Origin: Dysgonamonadaceae bacterium
GTDB lineage: Bacteria > Bacteroidota > Bacteroidia > Bacteroidales > Dysgonomonadaceae
DNA length: 43,824 bases
Assembly: GCA_029975415.1 (NCBI GenBank)
Contig: JARKPE010000046.1
Location: forward strand, 1 to 43,824
Reading direction: 5' to 3'
This document shows, in pieces, positions 1 to 8,996 of this stretch. Numbering within the stretch: the first letter of the stretch is position 1; each line of letters begins with the position of its first letter. A program made the position numbers and the translations under genes. The notes under the pieces are model-generated. The model ran no database searches, was not told where the DNA came from, and saw nothing but the letters and a program-made list of their open reading frames with translations.

Positions 1-1
1 A

Positions 2-61
2 CAAAGTAAGATCAGGGTTACTCTCATGGCTAGTGGTATTTTTTTGGTAATTGATAAATAA
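2..61 (+). other. Possible 3' end of a plus-strand gene entering from the left
   Basis: Frame 2 is open from the window edge to a TAA at 59-61 and would encode a tail ending ASGIFLVIDK. A second frame is also open over the first 45 bases, so the frame is not certain. The hairpin-plus-T-run at 162-195 would suit as the terminator of such a gene. No family can be recognised from so few residues. A gene here would converge on fecR. Confidence 0.25.
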
Positions 62-161
62 TTCATATTTTTGCTCTGTTATTAAATTTGTTATGGGTTT
101 AGTAACTTTACTTATCGACGCGGGGGAGTGGCATTTTCCGAAGCGATAAGCGAATTATCGG

Positions 162-195
162 CGGGAGGAGGATCTTTTCTTCTCCCGTTTTTTTT
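162..195 (+). terminator. Rho-independent terminator
   Basis: CGGGAG (162-167) pairs with CTCCCG (182-187) and is followed by eight T (188-195). The T-run is on the plus strand, so it most likely ends a plus-strand transcript from the left edge. It lies 42 bases beyond the fecR stop. Confidence 0.7.
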
Positions 196-236
196 GCATT
201 TTCTCATGTGTTCATAGGCATTCCTCCTGTATAGTT

Positions 237-1250
237 TTATTTGGTCGTTATTTTAATGGTGCGTTTAGTATATGTATTATCATTGAGCTGTTGTGGATTG
301 CTGATAGTGTAGGTAATAGGCGTCGAACGTGTGAGCAGATACAGAATTTCTTCAAGCGATTCGTCGGTGAAGGTAGCCGTGAATGAGTATTCTCGCAATT
401 TTTCATCTTCCAGTTGAATATTGACTCTAAATTTTCGAGAAAGTTTTTCGGCGATGGTTTCAAATTTTTCTCGACGAAAAACCATTTTGCCATCTTTCCA
501 TGCCGTTTCGGCATAAGTGTCGGCTGAAGCTATCTGCATATTACCATTGACGGCTTCTACGATGGCTTTTTCTCCGGGGATAAGTGCCTCATGCCTTTTC
601 GAAACATCCGACGAAACTTCCACGCGTCCTTTGGCCAATGTTACTTCGTAGCGATTCGCACTCGTGTATGCATTCACGTTAAATTCTGTACCATAAGCGA
701 TTACGGTCATCTGGTAAGGCGTAATCACTTCGAATCGATGCTTTTTATCGGAGGTTACCTTGAAATAAGCTTCGCCGTTGAGTTTTACTGTTCGAGTTTC
801 GTTGGTGAATCGTACCGGATAGGTAAGTGTACTTTGAGCATTCAGCCATACCTCGCTGCCGTCGGGGAGCACTGTTTTGGTAATCATGCCGGGCGCTGAA
901 GTAATGGTAATCGTTTGTTGTATTTTGTTCCGATTGATATCGGGCAACAGAAAATATTGATAGATCAAAAAAAGCGGAAGAAGAATGGCGGCGGCAGTAC
1001 GGGTGAAATTCCAAATCGCATGCGCGGTTTTACCTCTCGTAATACGTTGATAAAGCTGATTCCATGCCGCTTGAGTATTCACTTCATGTTGTTGGATAAG
1101 ATTTTCGGATAAAGTGTATATTCTGGCAATTTCGTCGAATTTCTTTTTGAGTTTCGAAGACTCCTTCAATCGCAGTTCGAAGTCTCTTTTTTCATCGGGC
1201 GATAGCTTGTCTTGTAGATACGAAAAAATATATGATTCGTTATACTCCAT
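237..1250 (-). CDS. FecR-family anti-sigma factor with DUF4974 domain
   Basis: 337 residues. A short cytoplasmic N-terminal region (about 1-78) is followed by one membrane segment (about 83-103, rich in A, I, L and F), a periplasmic FecR domain (about 115-215, with the family pattern LPDGSEVWLNAQSTLTYP and GEAYFKV) and a C-terminal DUF4974 domain (about 255-320). By family knowledge, such proteins hold an ECF sigma factor inactive and release it when an outer-membrane TonB receptor signals. The partner sigma gene lies upstream on the same strand, but 365 bases of repeat-bearing DNA separate the two. No TonB/SusC gene follows before the left edge; the next signal is a plus-strand terminator. 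The target receptor is therefore not visible here. Confidence 0.92.
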   Translation of the reverse strand: MEYNESYIFSYLQDKLSPDEKRDFELRLKESSKLKKKFDEIARIYTLSENLIQQHEVNTQAAWNQLYQRITRGKTAHAIWNFTRTAAAILLPLFLIYQYFLLPDINRNKIQQTITITSAPGMITKTVLPDGSEVWLNAQSTLTYPVRFTNETRTVKLNGEAYFKVTSDKKHRFEVITPYQMTVIAYGTEFNVNAYTSANRYEVTLAKGRVEVSSDVSKRHEALIPGEKAIVEAVNGNMQIASADTYAETAWKDGKMVFRREKFETIAEKLSRKFRVNIQLEDEKLREYSFTATFTDESLEEILYLLTRSTPITYTISNPQQLNDNTYTKRTIKITTK

Positions 1251-1334
1251 TTACATCATTTTATATACTTGACGTTTTATCTATCAAATACCCTATGAAA
1301 AAATGAATTTTTTTCTAAAATTATGAAATAGTTG

Positions 1335-1554
1335 TTGAACCATTAAGGAATTAAGAAAAAGAAGTCAAAAGGCAGAAGTCTGAAATGAGAAATGAGAACT
1401 GAAAGCTGATAAAGAATTATTGAAACATTAAGAAATTAAGAGAATTAAGAAAAAGAAGTCTGAAATGGGAAATGGGAAATGAAAACTGATAATTGGTAGC
1501 TGAAAGCTGACTACTGACAGCTGATAAAAAATTATTGAAACATTAAGAATTAAG
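1335..1554. repeat. Degenerate intergenic repeat block
   Basis: The motif TTGAAaCATTAAGaAATTAAG occurs three times with small changes (1335-1354, 1420-1440, 1535-1554). AATTAAGAAAAAGAAGTC occurs at 1349-1366 and again at 1443-1460. Between them are runs of GGGAAATG and CTGAAAGCTGA type. It has strong strand bias (A/G-rich on plus). The short minus-strand frame through it is hydrophobic low complexity and I do not consider it a gene. It fills the sigma/fecR gap. Confidence 0.7.
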
Positions 1555-1615
1555 GCCTTTAAGAAGAATTTCAGGTTAATAAGAACCCGGAATATATTGG
1601 ATTGACGACTCGCCA

Positions 1616-2188
1616 TTAAAGGAACAGATACAATAAAGGCAAATAGTCTTTCAACTCCACACGCAAAATGTTGAGTGCTTTGCTGATATAGGCTTCGATG
1701 GTTTTTGGAGAAAGCGACATTTGTTGCGCAATTTCGTTGTAGGTCATTCCTTTGAAGCGATTCATTTCGAACGCTTCGCGAATGTTAGGCGGAAGTTTTT
1801 GAATAGCTTGTCCGATGAGTTGCTCTAACTCGTTGATGGTATAGATTTCTTCAGGGGATTGGTCTGGTAATTCCTGAGACGAGGATGATTGGGAGGCGAA
1901 TCGGTCGCTAACGATGCGCTTGCGCAAGATGTCGGTGCATTGATTGCGAACGCTTGTGATCAGAAAATTGCGAAAAGACGATTCCAATTCGATTTTTTTT
2001 CGATTGTTCCAAATCTTGAAAAATGTCTCTTGCACAATGTCTCGAGCTGTTTCTTTGTCTCCCACTATGTTGGCGGCATATACACAAAGTGCCGGAAAAA
2101 ATTCGAAAAAAAGCTCCCGGAAAGCTTCTTCACTATCATGTAAAGCCGTTTTCCAAAAAAGTCGATCGTAACGTAAATCTTCTTTCAT
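1616..2188 (-). CDS. ECF-type RNA polymerase sigma factor
   Basis: About 190 residues from the ATG at 2186-2188, beginning MKEDLRYDRLFWK. The frame stays open to 2245, but that start would overlap the end of comM and add 19 atypical residues. Region 2 is visible (EEAFRELFFEFFPALCVYAANIVGD, then DIVQETFFKIW), as is region 4 (LPPNIREAFEMNRFKGMTYNEIA followed by the SPKTIEAYISKAL helix). It fits the Bacteroidota RpoE-like group that pairs with FecR anti-sigma factors. It lies 34 bases after comM on the same strand and may share its transcript. Confidence 0.92.
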   Translation of the reverse strand: MKEDLRYDRLFWKTALHDSEEAFRELFFEFFPALCVYAANIVGDKETARDIVQETFFKIWNNRKKIELESSFRNFLITSVRNQCTDILRKRIVSDRFASQSSSSQELPDQSPEEIYTINELEQLIGQAIQKLPPNIREAFEMNRFKGMTYNEIAQQMSLSPKTIEAYISKALNILRVELKDYLPLLYLFL

Positions 2189-2222
2189 CTCAGTTTCAAT
2201 CCGACTTCGGCATGAGAGGTAT

Positions 2223-3764
2223 TTACCCGCTTGCCCATGTTTCACGATCCAAATTACGATAATTTATCGCTTCGGCGAGATGGTGGGGCAGCACCTTTTC
2301 GGAATTGTCCAAATCGGCAATGGTGCGCGACACTTTCAGAATGCGGTCGTAAGCACGAGCCGATAGGCTTAGCCTCTCCATGGCTGTTTTCATCAGCTTT
2401 AAACCAGCTTCGTCAGGCGAAGCATGTTTTTGCAGCATTTTGCTGGTCATCTGTGCGTTGCAGTAGATGCCGTCAATATCATTAAAACGTTCCTCCTGAA
2501 TTTTTCGAGCCTTGATCACGCGTTCGCGTATGGAGGCGCTATGTTCGGCCGGTGTGTTGTCCGATATTTTTTCGAACGGTACCGGAATGATTTCGATATG
2601 AATGTCGATGCGGTCAAGAAGCGGACCGGATATTTTGTTGAGGTATTTTTGCACGGCGCCCGGAGGGCAAACGCAAGCTTTTTCGGGATGATTATAGTAT
2701 CCGCATGGACACGGGTTCATGGCCGAGACCAACATAAAACTTGCCGGATATTCTACCGAAAATTTAGCACGCGAAATGGTTATTCTTCTGTCTTCGAGTG
2801 GTTGGCGCATCACTTCGAGCACACTTCGGTTGAATTCGGGAAGCTCGTCGAGAAACAGGACTCCATTATGTGCCAAACTTATTTCGCCGGGTTGAGGATA
2901 AGTCCCGCCGCCTACGAGGGCTACATCGCTAATGGTGTGATGAGGCGAGCGAAATGGCCGTCGCGACATGAGAGCGGTGTTCCCCTCGAGTTTCCCTGCT
3001 ACACTATGTATTTTGGTTGTTTCGAGAGCTTCACCTATCGAAAAGGGAGGCAAGATGGATGGCATTCGTTTGGCCATCATCGATTTGCCTGCTCCCGGAC
3101 TTCCAATCATTAAAATATTGTGACCTCCAGCAGCGGCAACTTCAAGTGCACGCTTCACATTTTCTTGGCCTTTGACGTCGGCAAAATCGAGTTCGAACGT
3201 TGACTGGTCTTTCAAAAAATCTTCATAAATGTCAACTTGAGTACGATCGAGTTTCAGTTCGTCGTTGAAAAAACCGGTTACCTGACGAATGTTTTTCACT
3301 CCGTAAATATCGAGGCCTTCCACTACGGCTGCTTCCTTTGCATTTTCTTCAGGCAGTATAAATCCTTCGAATCCTATTTCTTTCGCCATAATGGCAATGG
3401 GTAAAGCTCCTTTAATGGGCAATATAGTGCCGTCAAGCGAGAGTTCGCCCATCATAAGATATTTTTCGAGCCTATCGGGTCGGAGTGATTCCGAGGCGGC
3501 CAAAATGCCGATTGCCAGAGGTAAATCGTAAGCCGATCCTTCCTTTCGAATGTCGGCAGGAGACATATTAATCACGATTTGACGACGTGGAAAAGCAAAT
3601 CCGTTTGCCTGCAATGCCGAAACTATGCGTTCGTGACTTTCTTTTACAGATGCATCGGGAAGCCCGACGAGCATAAATTTGATGCCTGTAGAGCAGTTTA
3701 CTTCAATGGTAATAGGGGTTGCGCTGATGCCATGAACAGCCGCACCAAATACTTTAACTATCAT
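2223..3764 (-). CDS. comM: YifB/ComM-family Mg-chelatase-like AAA+ ATPase
   Basis: 513 residues, the normal length for the family. An N-terminal ChlI/Lon-S5-like domain (about 1-170) precedes the AAA+ core, with Walker A GSPGAGKS (221-228), Walker B VLFLDELPEF (302-311) and a cysteine cluster (Cys352, 354, 364, 366) typical of YifB. The C-terminal Mg-chelatase domain contains the conserved RAYDRILKVSRTIADL. In other bacteria ComM is a hexameric helicase that promotes branch migration during natural transformation. The start codon is 17 bases after the preceding lipoprotein gene stop, so the two are probably cotranscribed. The family assignment is firm; a role in DNA uptake in this organism is inference. 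Confidence 0.95.
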   Translation of the reverse strand: MIVKVFGAAVHGISATPITIEVNCSTGIKFMLVGLPDASVKESHERIVSALQANGFAFPRRQIVINMSPADIRKEGSAYDLPLAIGILAASESLRPDRLEKYLMMGELSLDGTILPIKGALPIAIMAKEIGFEGFILPEENAKEAAVVEGLDIYGVKNIRQVTGFFNDELKLDRTQVDIYEDFLKDQSTFELDFADVKGQENVKRALEVAAAGGHNILMIGSPGAGKSMMAKRMPSILPPFSIGEALETTKIHSVAGKLEGNTALMSRRPFRSPHHTISDVALVGGGTYPQPGEISLAHNGVLFLDELPEFNRSVLEVMRQPLEDRRITISRAKFSVEYPASFMLVSAMNPCPCGYYNHPEKACVCPPGAVQKYLNKISGPLLDRIDIHIEIIPVPFEKISDNTPAEHSASIRERVIKARKIQEERFNDIDGIYCNAQMTSKMLQKHASPDEAGLKLMKTAMERLSLSARAYDRILKVSRTIADLDNSEKVLPHHLAEAINYRNLDRETWASG

Positions 3765-3781
3765 GTTTTAATTGTCCTGTA

Positions 3782-4915
3782 TTAAGAATCGGATTTGCCA
3801 CTTTTTGCAATCGCGGAGCTAATTTGCGATGCAGGAATGTTTCGAATTTGTATTTTGCCTCCTGGTGAGATCAGAATGTTGTATGGGACATACGGAATGT
3901 GGTAAGAGCGCACAATATCCGATGCCCAGCTTCTTTTTTCGGCAACAGCAATCCACGGCAACGAATCGTTCACGATGGTCGTGATAGGATAAATGTCCGA
4001 ATCGATGTAAATCGATAAAAAACGGACCGAGTCTTTATTGACTTTTTCGAATTCTTTCTTCAATACTTGTACTGTTTCGAGCGATTCGCTACCGCTAGCC
4101 GAAAGAAATGACATAACCAAATATTTGGACGTGAAGTCGGTAGAGCGAATGGTTTTATCGTTGATGTCAGTGAGTTGAAAATAGGGCATATAGGCTCCCT
4201 CAGCCGATTCCTTGAGTTCTTGAATATAAATTTTGAGATCGGAAACGGGTGGCCACTCAAGTGCTTTCCCTTTCAGATATCCGAGTACTCTTTCGAGCGA
4301 CTGCGGATTTTCGGTATCTCTGAAAAACTCGTTTATCAGAATTGCACTGGCAATTTTTTCGGGATTTGCCTGAATAAATGTTTCGGCCCGTTGCATCAAT
4401 TCGTGGTTTAGGGAATTTATTTTTGCAATCTTTTGGTTATCGCTCAAAACGCCGCTGTTACGGTTGTTCTCAGATCGGTAATTATTGATGATTTCGAAGC
4501 GTTGTTGGATCAAAGTTTCGTTCTCTTTTTTAAATGTCGATAAATCCTCGTTTATTTCGTTGCCTTTCACCACGATCAAATCCGATAGATTGGCATCTCC
4601 GTGAAGAGAGATTTTGTCATTTTTGTCTGCAAAAATTACGGTAGAACTTTGATAATCGTTGAAATAGAGTGCAAAGGTGGAAAGTGTGTCGATTTTTGTT
4701 TCGTATCTGAAACTTCCTTTGGGATTTGTTTTTATTGTATCGATCACGATGGAGTCGGCTGAAAAATGCGTAGCAATGATATAAGGCGTTTCCAAATTTG
4801 AAATTTCACCTTTGATGATTACCTTGTTCGATTTTTTTTTACACGAAACAAATGAGAATATCACCAAGCACGTTAATAGATAAAGTCCTATTTTTCTTAT
4901 ATTTAAAAATATCAT
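3782..4915 (-). CDS. DUF4369/TlpA-like lipoprotein without the CxxC motif
   Basis: 377 residues. The lipoprotein signal ends at FVSC (Cys25). An N-terminal beta-rich DUF4369-type domain (about 30-130) is followed by a helical linker (about 130-245, many E/N/Q) and a thioredoxin-like C-terminal domain (about 245-370). Where TlpA/ResA proteins have WCxxC, this one reads SFLSASGSESLE (about 265-276), so both redox cysteines are absent. The later cis-proline region (YHIPYVPYNILISPGG) is kept. It probably sits in the periplasm anchored to a membrane and cannot do classical disulfide exchange. It is the first gene of the run leading to comM, and a TATCTTTG box lies about 80 bases upstream. Confidence 0.82.
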   Translation of the reverse strand: MIFLNIRKIGLYLLTCLVIFSFVSCKKKSNKVIIKGEISNLETPYIIATHFSADSIVIDTIKTNPKGSFRYETKIDTLSTFALYFNDYQSSTVIFADKNDKISLHGDANLSDLIVVKGNEINEDLSTFKKENETLIQQRFEIINNYRSENNRNSGVLSDNQKIAKINSLNHELMQRAETFIQANPEKIASAILINEFFRDTENPQSLERVLGYLKGKALEWPPVSDLKIYIQELKESAEGAYMPYFQLTDINDKTIRSTDFTSKYLVMSFLSASGSESLETVQVLKKEFEKVNKDSVRFLSIYIDSDIYPITTIVNDSLPWIAVAEKRSWASDIVRSYHIPYVPYNILISPGGKIQIRNIPASQISSAIAKSGKSDS

Positions 4916-5000
4916 TATAAGATAGTTTGAATAGATGTTTCGTTGCCTTTTTCAGACCTCTAATAATAAAAATTTATGGATATATTTCGCTACATCCACA

Positions 5001-5008
5001 CAAAGATA
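5001..5008 (-). promoter_or_regulatory. Putative -7 box (TATCTTTG) for the TlpA-like gene
   Basis: The plus strand reads CAAAGATA, giving TATCTTTG on the minus strand, about 85 bases before the start at 4915. No clear -33 TTTG is seen, so support is only the -7 match and its position. Confidence 0.4.
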
Positions 5009-5106
5009 ATTCCATATTTTGAATATTCAGCTATTTTTGCATATTTTTATTCAAATTTTACTTTATCGTCTTTCTAAAGAGCTGTAGCTCTCATTGTTTT
5101 TTTGTT

Positions 5107-5114
5107 TAGATTTG
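5107..5114 (+). promoter_or_regulatory. Putative -7 box (TAGATTTG) for the glycosyltransferase
   Basis: TAGATTTG lies 18 bases before the ATG at 5133, inside the first codons of a longer but unlikely reading frame. This supports the later start. A short inverted repeat, AGAGCT-GT-AGCTCT (5078-5091), lies just upstream, roughly where the -33 box would be. Confidence 0.35.
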
Positions 5115-5132
5115 TATCCAAGAATCGAAAAA

Positions 5133-6122
5133 ATGCAATTTTCTGTCATTATACCCGTTTTTAATCGTCCCGACGAGGTGGACGAACTGTTGGAAAGTTT
5201 GACGAAACAAACTTATCGACAGTTTGAAGTGATTGTAGTAGAAGATGGTTCTACCCGAAAATGTGATGATGTGGTGAACAAATACCGCGAAAAACTGTCT
5301 GTCGTTTATTTCGAAAAGCCAAATAGCGGTCCCGGACAATCGCGAAATGCCGGTGCCGAAAAAGCAAAGTACGAATATCTCGTTTTTTTCGATTCGGATT
5401 GTATCATTCCCAAAAATTATTTTCACGAAGTGAATCAATTTCTCTCCAATCATTACGTGGATGCTTACGGTGGCCCCGATGGAGCACTGCCTACATTTAC
5501 AACAGTACAAAAGGCAATAAATTATTCGATGACTTCTTTTTTTACAACAGGAGGCATTCGCGGGGGAAAAAAATCGATGGACAAATTTCATCCGCGCAGT
5601 TTCAATCTGGGGGTATCGCGCAAAGCTTTCGATGCGATAGGTGGTTATGGCTCGATGCGTTTCGGCGAAGATATCGACTTCAGTTTGCGCCTGCTCGAAC
5701 ATGGTTTTAGCACTGCTCTCATACCCGAAGCTTTTGTTTATCACAAACGTCGCACCGATTTCAAGAAATTTTACAGGCAGGTTTACAATTCGGGCATCGC
5801 ACGCATTAATCTTTATTTGGCACATCCTTCGTCGTTGAAACCGGTGCATTTGTTACCTTCGCTTTTTGTAGTAGTGATGTGTTTTTTTGTCCTTTGCGCT
5901 TTTATATGCCCGTATTCACTACTTATTCCACTTCTCTATTGCATAGCCGTTTTTGCGGATTCTTCGTCTCAAAACCGATCGATAAAAGTCGGCTTATACA
6001 GCATTGCTGCCGCCTGGACTCAACTTTTTGGCTATGGATTGGGCTTTTTATCGGCAGTTTGGAATCGATTGATACTTAAGAAAGGGGAATTCGGCGCATT
6101 CGAAAAAAAATTTTACGAATAG
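5133..6122 (+). CDS. Family 2 glycosyltransferase, membrane-associated
   Basis: 329 residues from the ATG at 5133, which begins MQFSVIIPVFNRPDEV, the classic GT2 opening; the frame is open to 5094 but the extra residues do not fit the family. The GT-A fold shows EDGS near residue 39, the metal-binding DSD in FFDSDC near 87-92, and the acceptor-side acidic motif FGEDIDFSLRLLE near 178-190. The C-terminal 100 residues hold two to three membrane segments (about 232-262 and 280-300). It likely adds a sugar to a lipid-linked or surface glycan at the inner membrane. Its donor cannot be told from sequence. It converges on fkp, leaving 16 bases between the stops. Confidence 0.9.
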   Translation: MQFSVIIPVFNRPDEVDELLESLTKQTYRQFEVIVVEDGSTRKCDDVVNKYREKLSVVYFEKPNSGPGQSRNAGAEKAKYEYLVFFDSDCIIPKNYFHEVNQFLSNHYVDAYGGPDGALPTFTTVQKAINYSMTSFFTTGGIRGGKKSMDKFHPRSFNLGVSRKAFDAIGGYGSMRFGEDIDFSLRLLEHGFSTALIPEAFVYHKRRTDFKKFYRQVYNSGIARINLYLAHPSSLKPVHLLPSLFVVVMCFFVLCAFICPYSLLIPLLYCIAVFADSSSQNRSIKVGLYSIAAAWTQLFGYGLGFLSAVWNRLILKKGEFGAFEKKFYE

Positions 6123-6138
6123 CCGTTTTCGTTAATTT

Positions 6139-8991
6139 TCAACTTCTGCTTATCTGCATTCCGGTAGGTGACAGATTCATTTCCACAAAACGGGCTTTTT
6201 CGTTAGGACGATTTTCGACGAGAATTTGTTTGATTTTGGCCGCTGCTTGCGGGCTTTTTGCAACCATGTATAGATAGCCCCCGCCACCGGCTCCCGGAAG
6301 CTTGAGCCCGAGGGTATAATCTTTCACTAACGCGATTATTTTTTCGATTGAAGCGGGATTTGTCCCGTAATCCAGACGTTTGTTTTGTTCCCATGTTTTA
6401 GCTATCCCTCTGCCAAATTCCTCGAAATTATTTCGCTGAATGGTTTCAGCCAAATCCAGTGCATGTTGTTTCATATCGGCCAATTGCGATAGCGTTTCCG
6501 ACTTATTGAGAAACATGCCGGTAACAATTTCCTGTAAAATGTTTTTTGCCGTGCGTGTTATCCCTGTGTAATAGAGCAGGTGACAGTCGCGATAAGAGGG
6601 GGCAATGAACATGTAATCGGGTAACCAACTTGTAACGGGCGTTTGATCGAATCCGTCGGTGGTGCGAAGTAATTTTGCGCCTCGCAAAACGCCTCCGTAT
6701 TGATCTTGCCAACCTCCGCCGGTTGTCAGCAGTTGCTCGAGTGCGAGAGTATAATTACAAATTTCGTGTTCCGTTCGGTTTAGTCCGAGAAAATCGGAAA
6801 GTACACCAAGAGCAGTTGCCGAAAGCATGCTGCTGGTTCCCAATCCCGAACCTGAAGGCACAGCCGACAATAAGGTGATTTCGATGCCACAGCCGAGTGA
6901 TTGCAATTGCTCGCGCAGCGATGCGAAAGGTTGTGCCGAAAAATCGGGTGAAAAGCCACATAAAACGAGAGCAGCTTTTGGAATGGAAAAAGGTGAACCT
7001 ACGGTGTGGAATCGATGTAAAGCCTCGTAATCTTCCACTATTTCGGTTGCTCCCAAATCGATGGAGCGCAGTGTGATATTGAATTCCTTCGACGGCTTGG
7101 CGTAAACTTGAATTGGCGGTTGGCCGTTCAGTTCGATAGCAATATTGACTACGCTTCCTCCTTCCATCAGGCAATAGGGCGGCGTATCGGTCCAGCCTCC
7201 GGCAAGATCGATGCGAACAGGACTTCGTCCCCAAACAATCTGATCGGGATAGACGCTCATCGTCGGATTGACTTTTTCCGACAAGACCGAATCGAGTATT
7301 CCTTTGCGCAATAACGAAAATGCTTGATCTCGATCGTTTTCGAATGGCTTTCCCGAGAGTTGAAGTACACGACTCCGGAACATTCGATTGTGTATTTGCG
7401 TCAGCAAATCGGTTTGAGCAGAAATGGGTTCCGGTATGGGCAGTTTGTTTGCGGCAAATGCTTGAGCTTCGGCTTCGAGATCGATCTGATAAAAAATGCT
7501 GTTGGCATAGTTATTTGCTAAAGCTATTCTGTTTTCGTTCAGCAAAGATGCTCGTGAAGCCAATATCTTTTCGATTTCGGCTTTTGAAGTGATTTGGTCG
7601 GCCGATAATCTTTCGTGATTCAGCCAAATTTCTTTCCCTTTTTCGCCCTGCTTATTGCCGATCATCCATTGCAGCACTTCAATGATTTCGTCGACATTAT
7701 CGATAAGCGGAAAGAGTTTTGCGAACTGAATATCGTCGATATTTCCCAACAAATCAGACGTGATTTCTATTCCTCGATCTGTGAACCACGACAATGCAGA
7801 TTTTCCCATCCACAGTGTAGCTGTCGATGCTACGGATCCGCTGAATTTGTCCTCGAAACCATAAGGACGAACGGCAAACTGCTGCCCAACGGGAATGATA
7901 TCGATGCAAATACCGGAGGGTAAATCTATTTCCCAATCGTTTGCCGGAATCCCTGTAAGAATGTGTTTTGCGTGAAGAATCCAGCGACTTCCGATATGAG
8001 CATTTTCAACCCAAATGTCGGAATTATTCGAAGAAAATGAATATTCTACGCGCGCGTTTTGAACGAAAATGGCCGGATGTGGCTTTATTTTTTTGTGCAA
8101 GATGACCTTTTGATTGTTCGTTTGATTTTGAATGGAAAGTGTGGATGAAATCAATTCTTTCCCCGTTCCGAAATGATAGAATTCGGCATCATCCAATGGC
8201 AGGATAGAAACGGATAATTCGTTGATTTCTTTGTCGATGATTGTAGGATGTTTACCCATTGCAGGGCCGAATTGCGAATATAGATCATAAAAACCGATTT
8301 CGTCACTTCTGTCCTTCCAACCCGTCTTTTTCATCAGAATTTCCACGGCCTTGTCGCTGAGCATCCATAAACCGATATCCATCATAAAATAGTGCGATTG
8401 CGATAAGCTTTGCAACGTAGCAGCCTCGGGCTTTTGAAGCATGAAATCGAGTTCCGATGACGATGTTCTGTCAAAAAAGAAAACGCCATGCCTGCTCGCA
8501 ATATCGCTGTTCACCCATACGCCGCAACAAACGATATCGGCATCAGGGATATGGGGAATTTTGCTCCTATTGTGAATATACACATCGCCGCTGGCGACAA
8601 GTGTATGAAAAGATGAGGGGGCGGTTTCCATCATTTTTTCGTAGAGCGGAAGCTGAAGTGAAAGAAGCGTCTGGTCTAGTTTTTGTCCACGTGCCCATCG
8701 AAAAACCGGCACAGGCAGAAAAATCTTTCCGATAGGAGCATAAGCCGGCAATCGCCTGCTCTGACCTCCGGCATGAATCAGGATTCTTTTTTCGGAGCTC
8801 AGCCAATCACCAAAATTCAACGAACTGTGTTCGCTTTCTCTGCAGTTTTCGAGTAACCAAGCCGTTCCACCGCCCGATCCCAGTTTTTTGTTTTGAGGAT
8901 CGGAGGTGAAAAAATAATCACTCCAAACAGGATTATCGTTTTTTCGAAGGTATTCGGCCAGGTTAGGTGGCAGAGAAAGAAGTTTTTTCAT
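6139..8991 (-). CDS. fkp: Bifunctional L-fucokinase / GDP-L-fucose pyrophosphorylase
   Basis: 950 residues, matching the Bacteroides Fkp length. The N-terminal half is the GDP-fucose pyrophosphorylase: the nucleotide-binding stretch HAGGQSRRLPAYAPIGK begins at about residue 73, and a beta-helix region follows to about 560. The C-terminal half is a GHMP kinase with VWGRSPVRIDLAGGWTDT (about 583-600), the ATP loop VPSGSGLGTSS (about 712) and the closing LPGAGGGGYLYMVA motif (about 900). Fkp turns free L-fucose plus ATP and GTP into GDP-fucose for fucosylated capsule and glycoproteins. The start is 5 bases after the upp stop, so the two genes form an operon. Confidence 0.97.
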   Translation of the reverse strand: MKKLLSLPPNLAEYLRKNDNPVWSDYFFTSDPQNKKLGSGGGTAWLLENCRESEHSSLNFGDWLSSEKRILIHAGGQSRRLPAYAPIGKIFLPVPVFRWARGQKLDQTLLSLQLPLYEKMMETAPSSFHTLVASGDVYIHNRSKIPHIPDADIVCCGVWVNSDIASRHGVFFFDRTSSSELDFMLQKPEAATLQSLSQSHYFMMDIGLWMLSDKAVEILMKKTGWKDRSDEIGFYDLYSQFGPAMGKHPTIIDKEINELSVSILPLDDAEFYHFGTGKELISSTLSIQNQTNNQKVILHKKIKPHPAIFVQNARVEYSFSSNNSDIWVENAHIGSRWILHAKHILTGIPANDWEIDLPSGICIDIIPVGQQFAVRPYGFEDKFSGSVASTATLWMGKSALSWFTDRGIEITSDLLGNIDDIQFAKLFPLIDNVDEIIEVLQWMIGNKQGEKGKEIWLNHERLSADQITSKAEIEKILASRASLLNENRIALANNYANSIFYQIDLEAEAQAFAANKLPIPEPISAQTDLLTQIHNRMFRSRVLQLSGKPFENDRDQAFSLLRKGILDSVLSEKVNPTMSVYPDQIVWGRSPVRIDLAGGWTDTPPYCLMEGGSVVNIAIELNGQPPIQVYAKPSKEFNITLRSIDLGATEIVEDYEALHRFHTVGSPFSIPKAALVLCGFSPDFSAQPFASLREQLQSLGCGIEITLLSAVPSGSGLGTSSMLSATALGVLSDFLGLNRTEHEICNYTLALEQLLTTGGGWQDQYGGVLRGAKLLRTTDGFDQTPVTSWLPDYMFIAPSYRDCHLLYYTGITRTAKNILQEIVTGMFLNKSETLSQLADMKQHALDLAETIQRNNFEEFGRGIAKTWEQNKRLDYGTNPASIEKIIALVKDYTLGLKLPGAGGGGYLYMVAKSPQAAAKIKQILVENRPNEKARFVEMNLSPTGMQISRS

Positions 8992-8996
8992 TTCAT

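Noticed and set aside
1428-1616. 62-codon hydrophobic minus-strand frame
   Set aside because: It is the translation of the degenerate repeat block (F/I/S/L low complexity).
2424-3113. 229-codon plus-strand open frame
   Set aside because: It lies fully inside comM on the opposite strand; the comM protein has clear family motifs and this frame does not.
5106-5849. 247-codon minus-strand open frame
   Set aside because: A shadow of the glycosyltransferase gene, Cys/His/Phe-rich with no domain.
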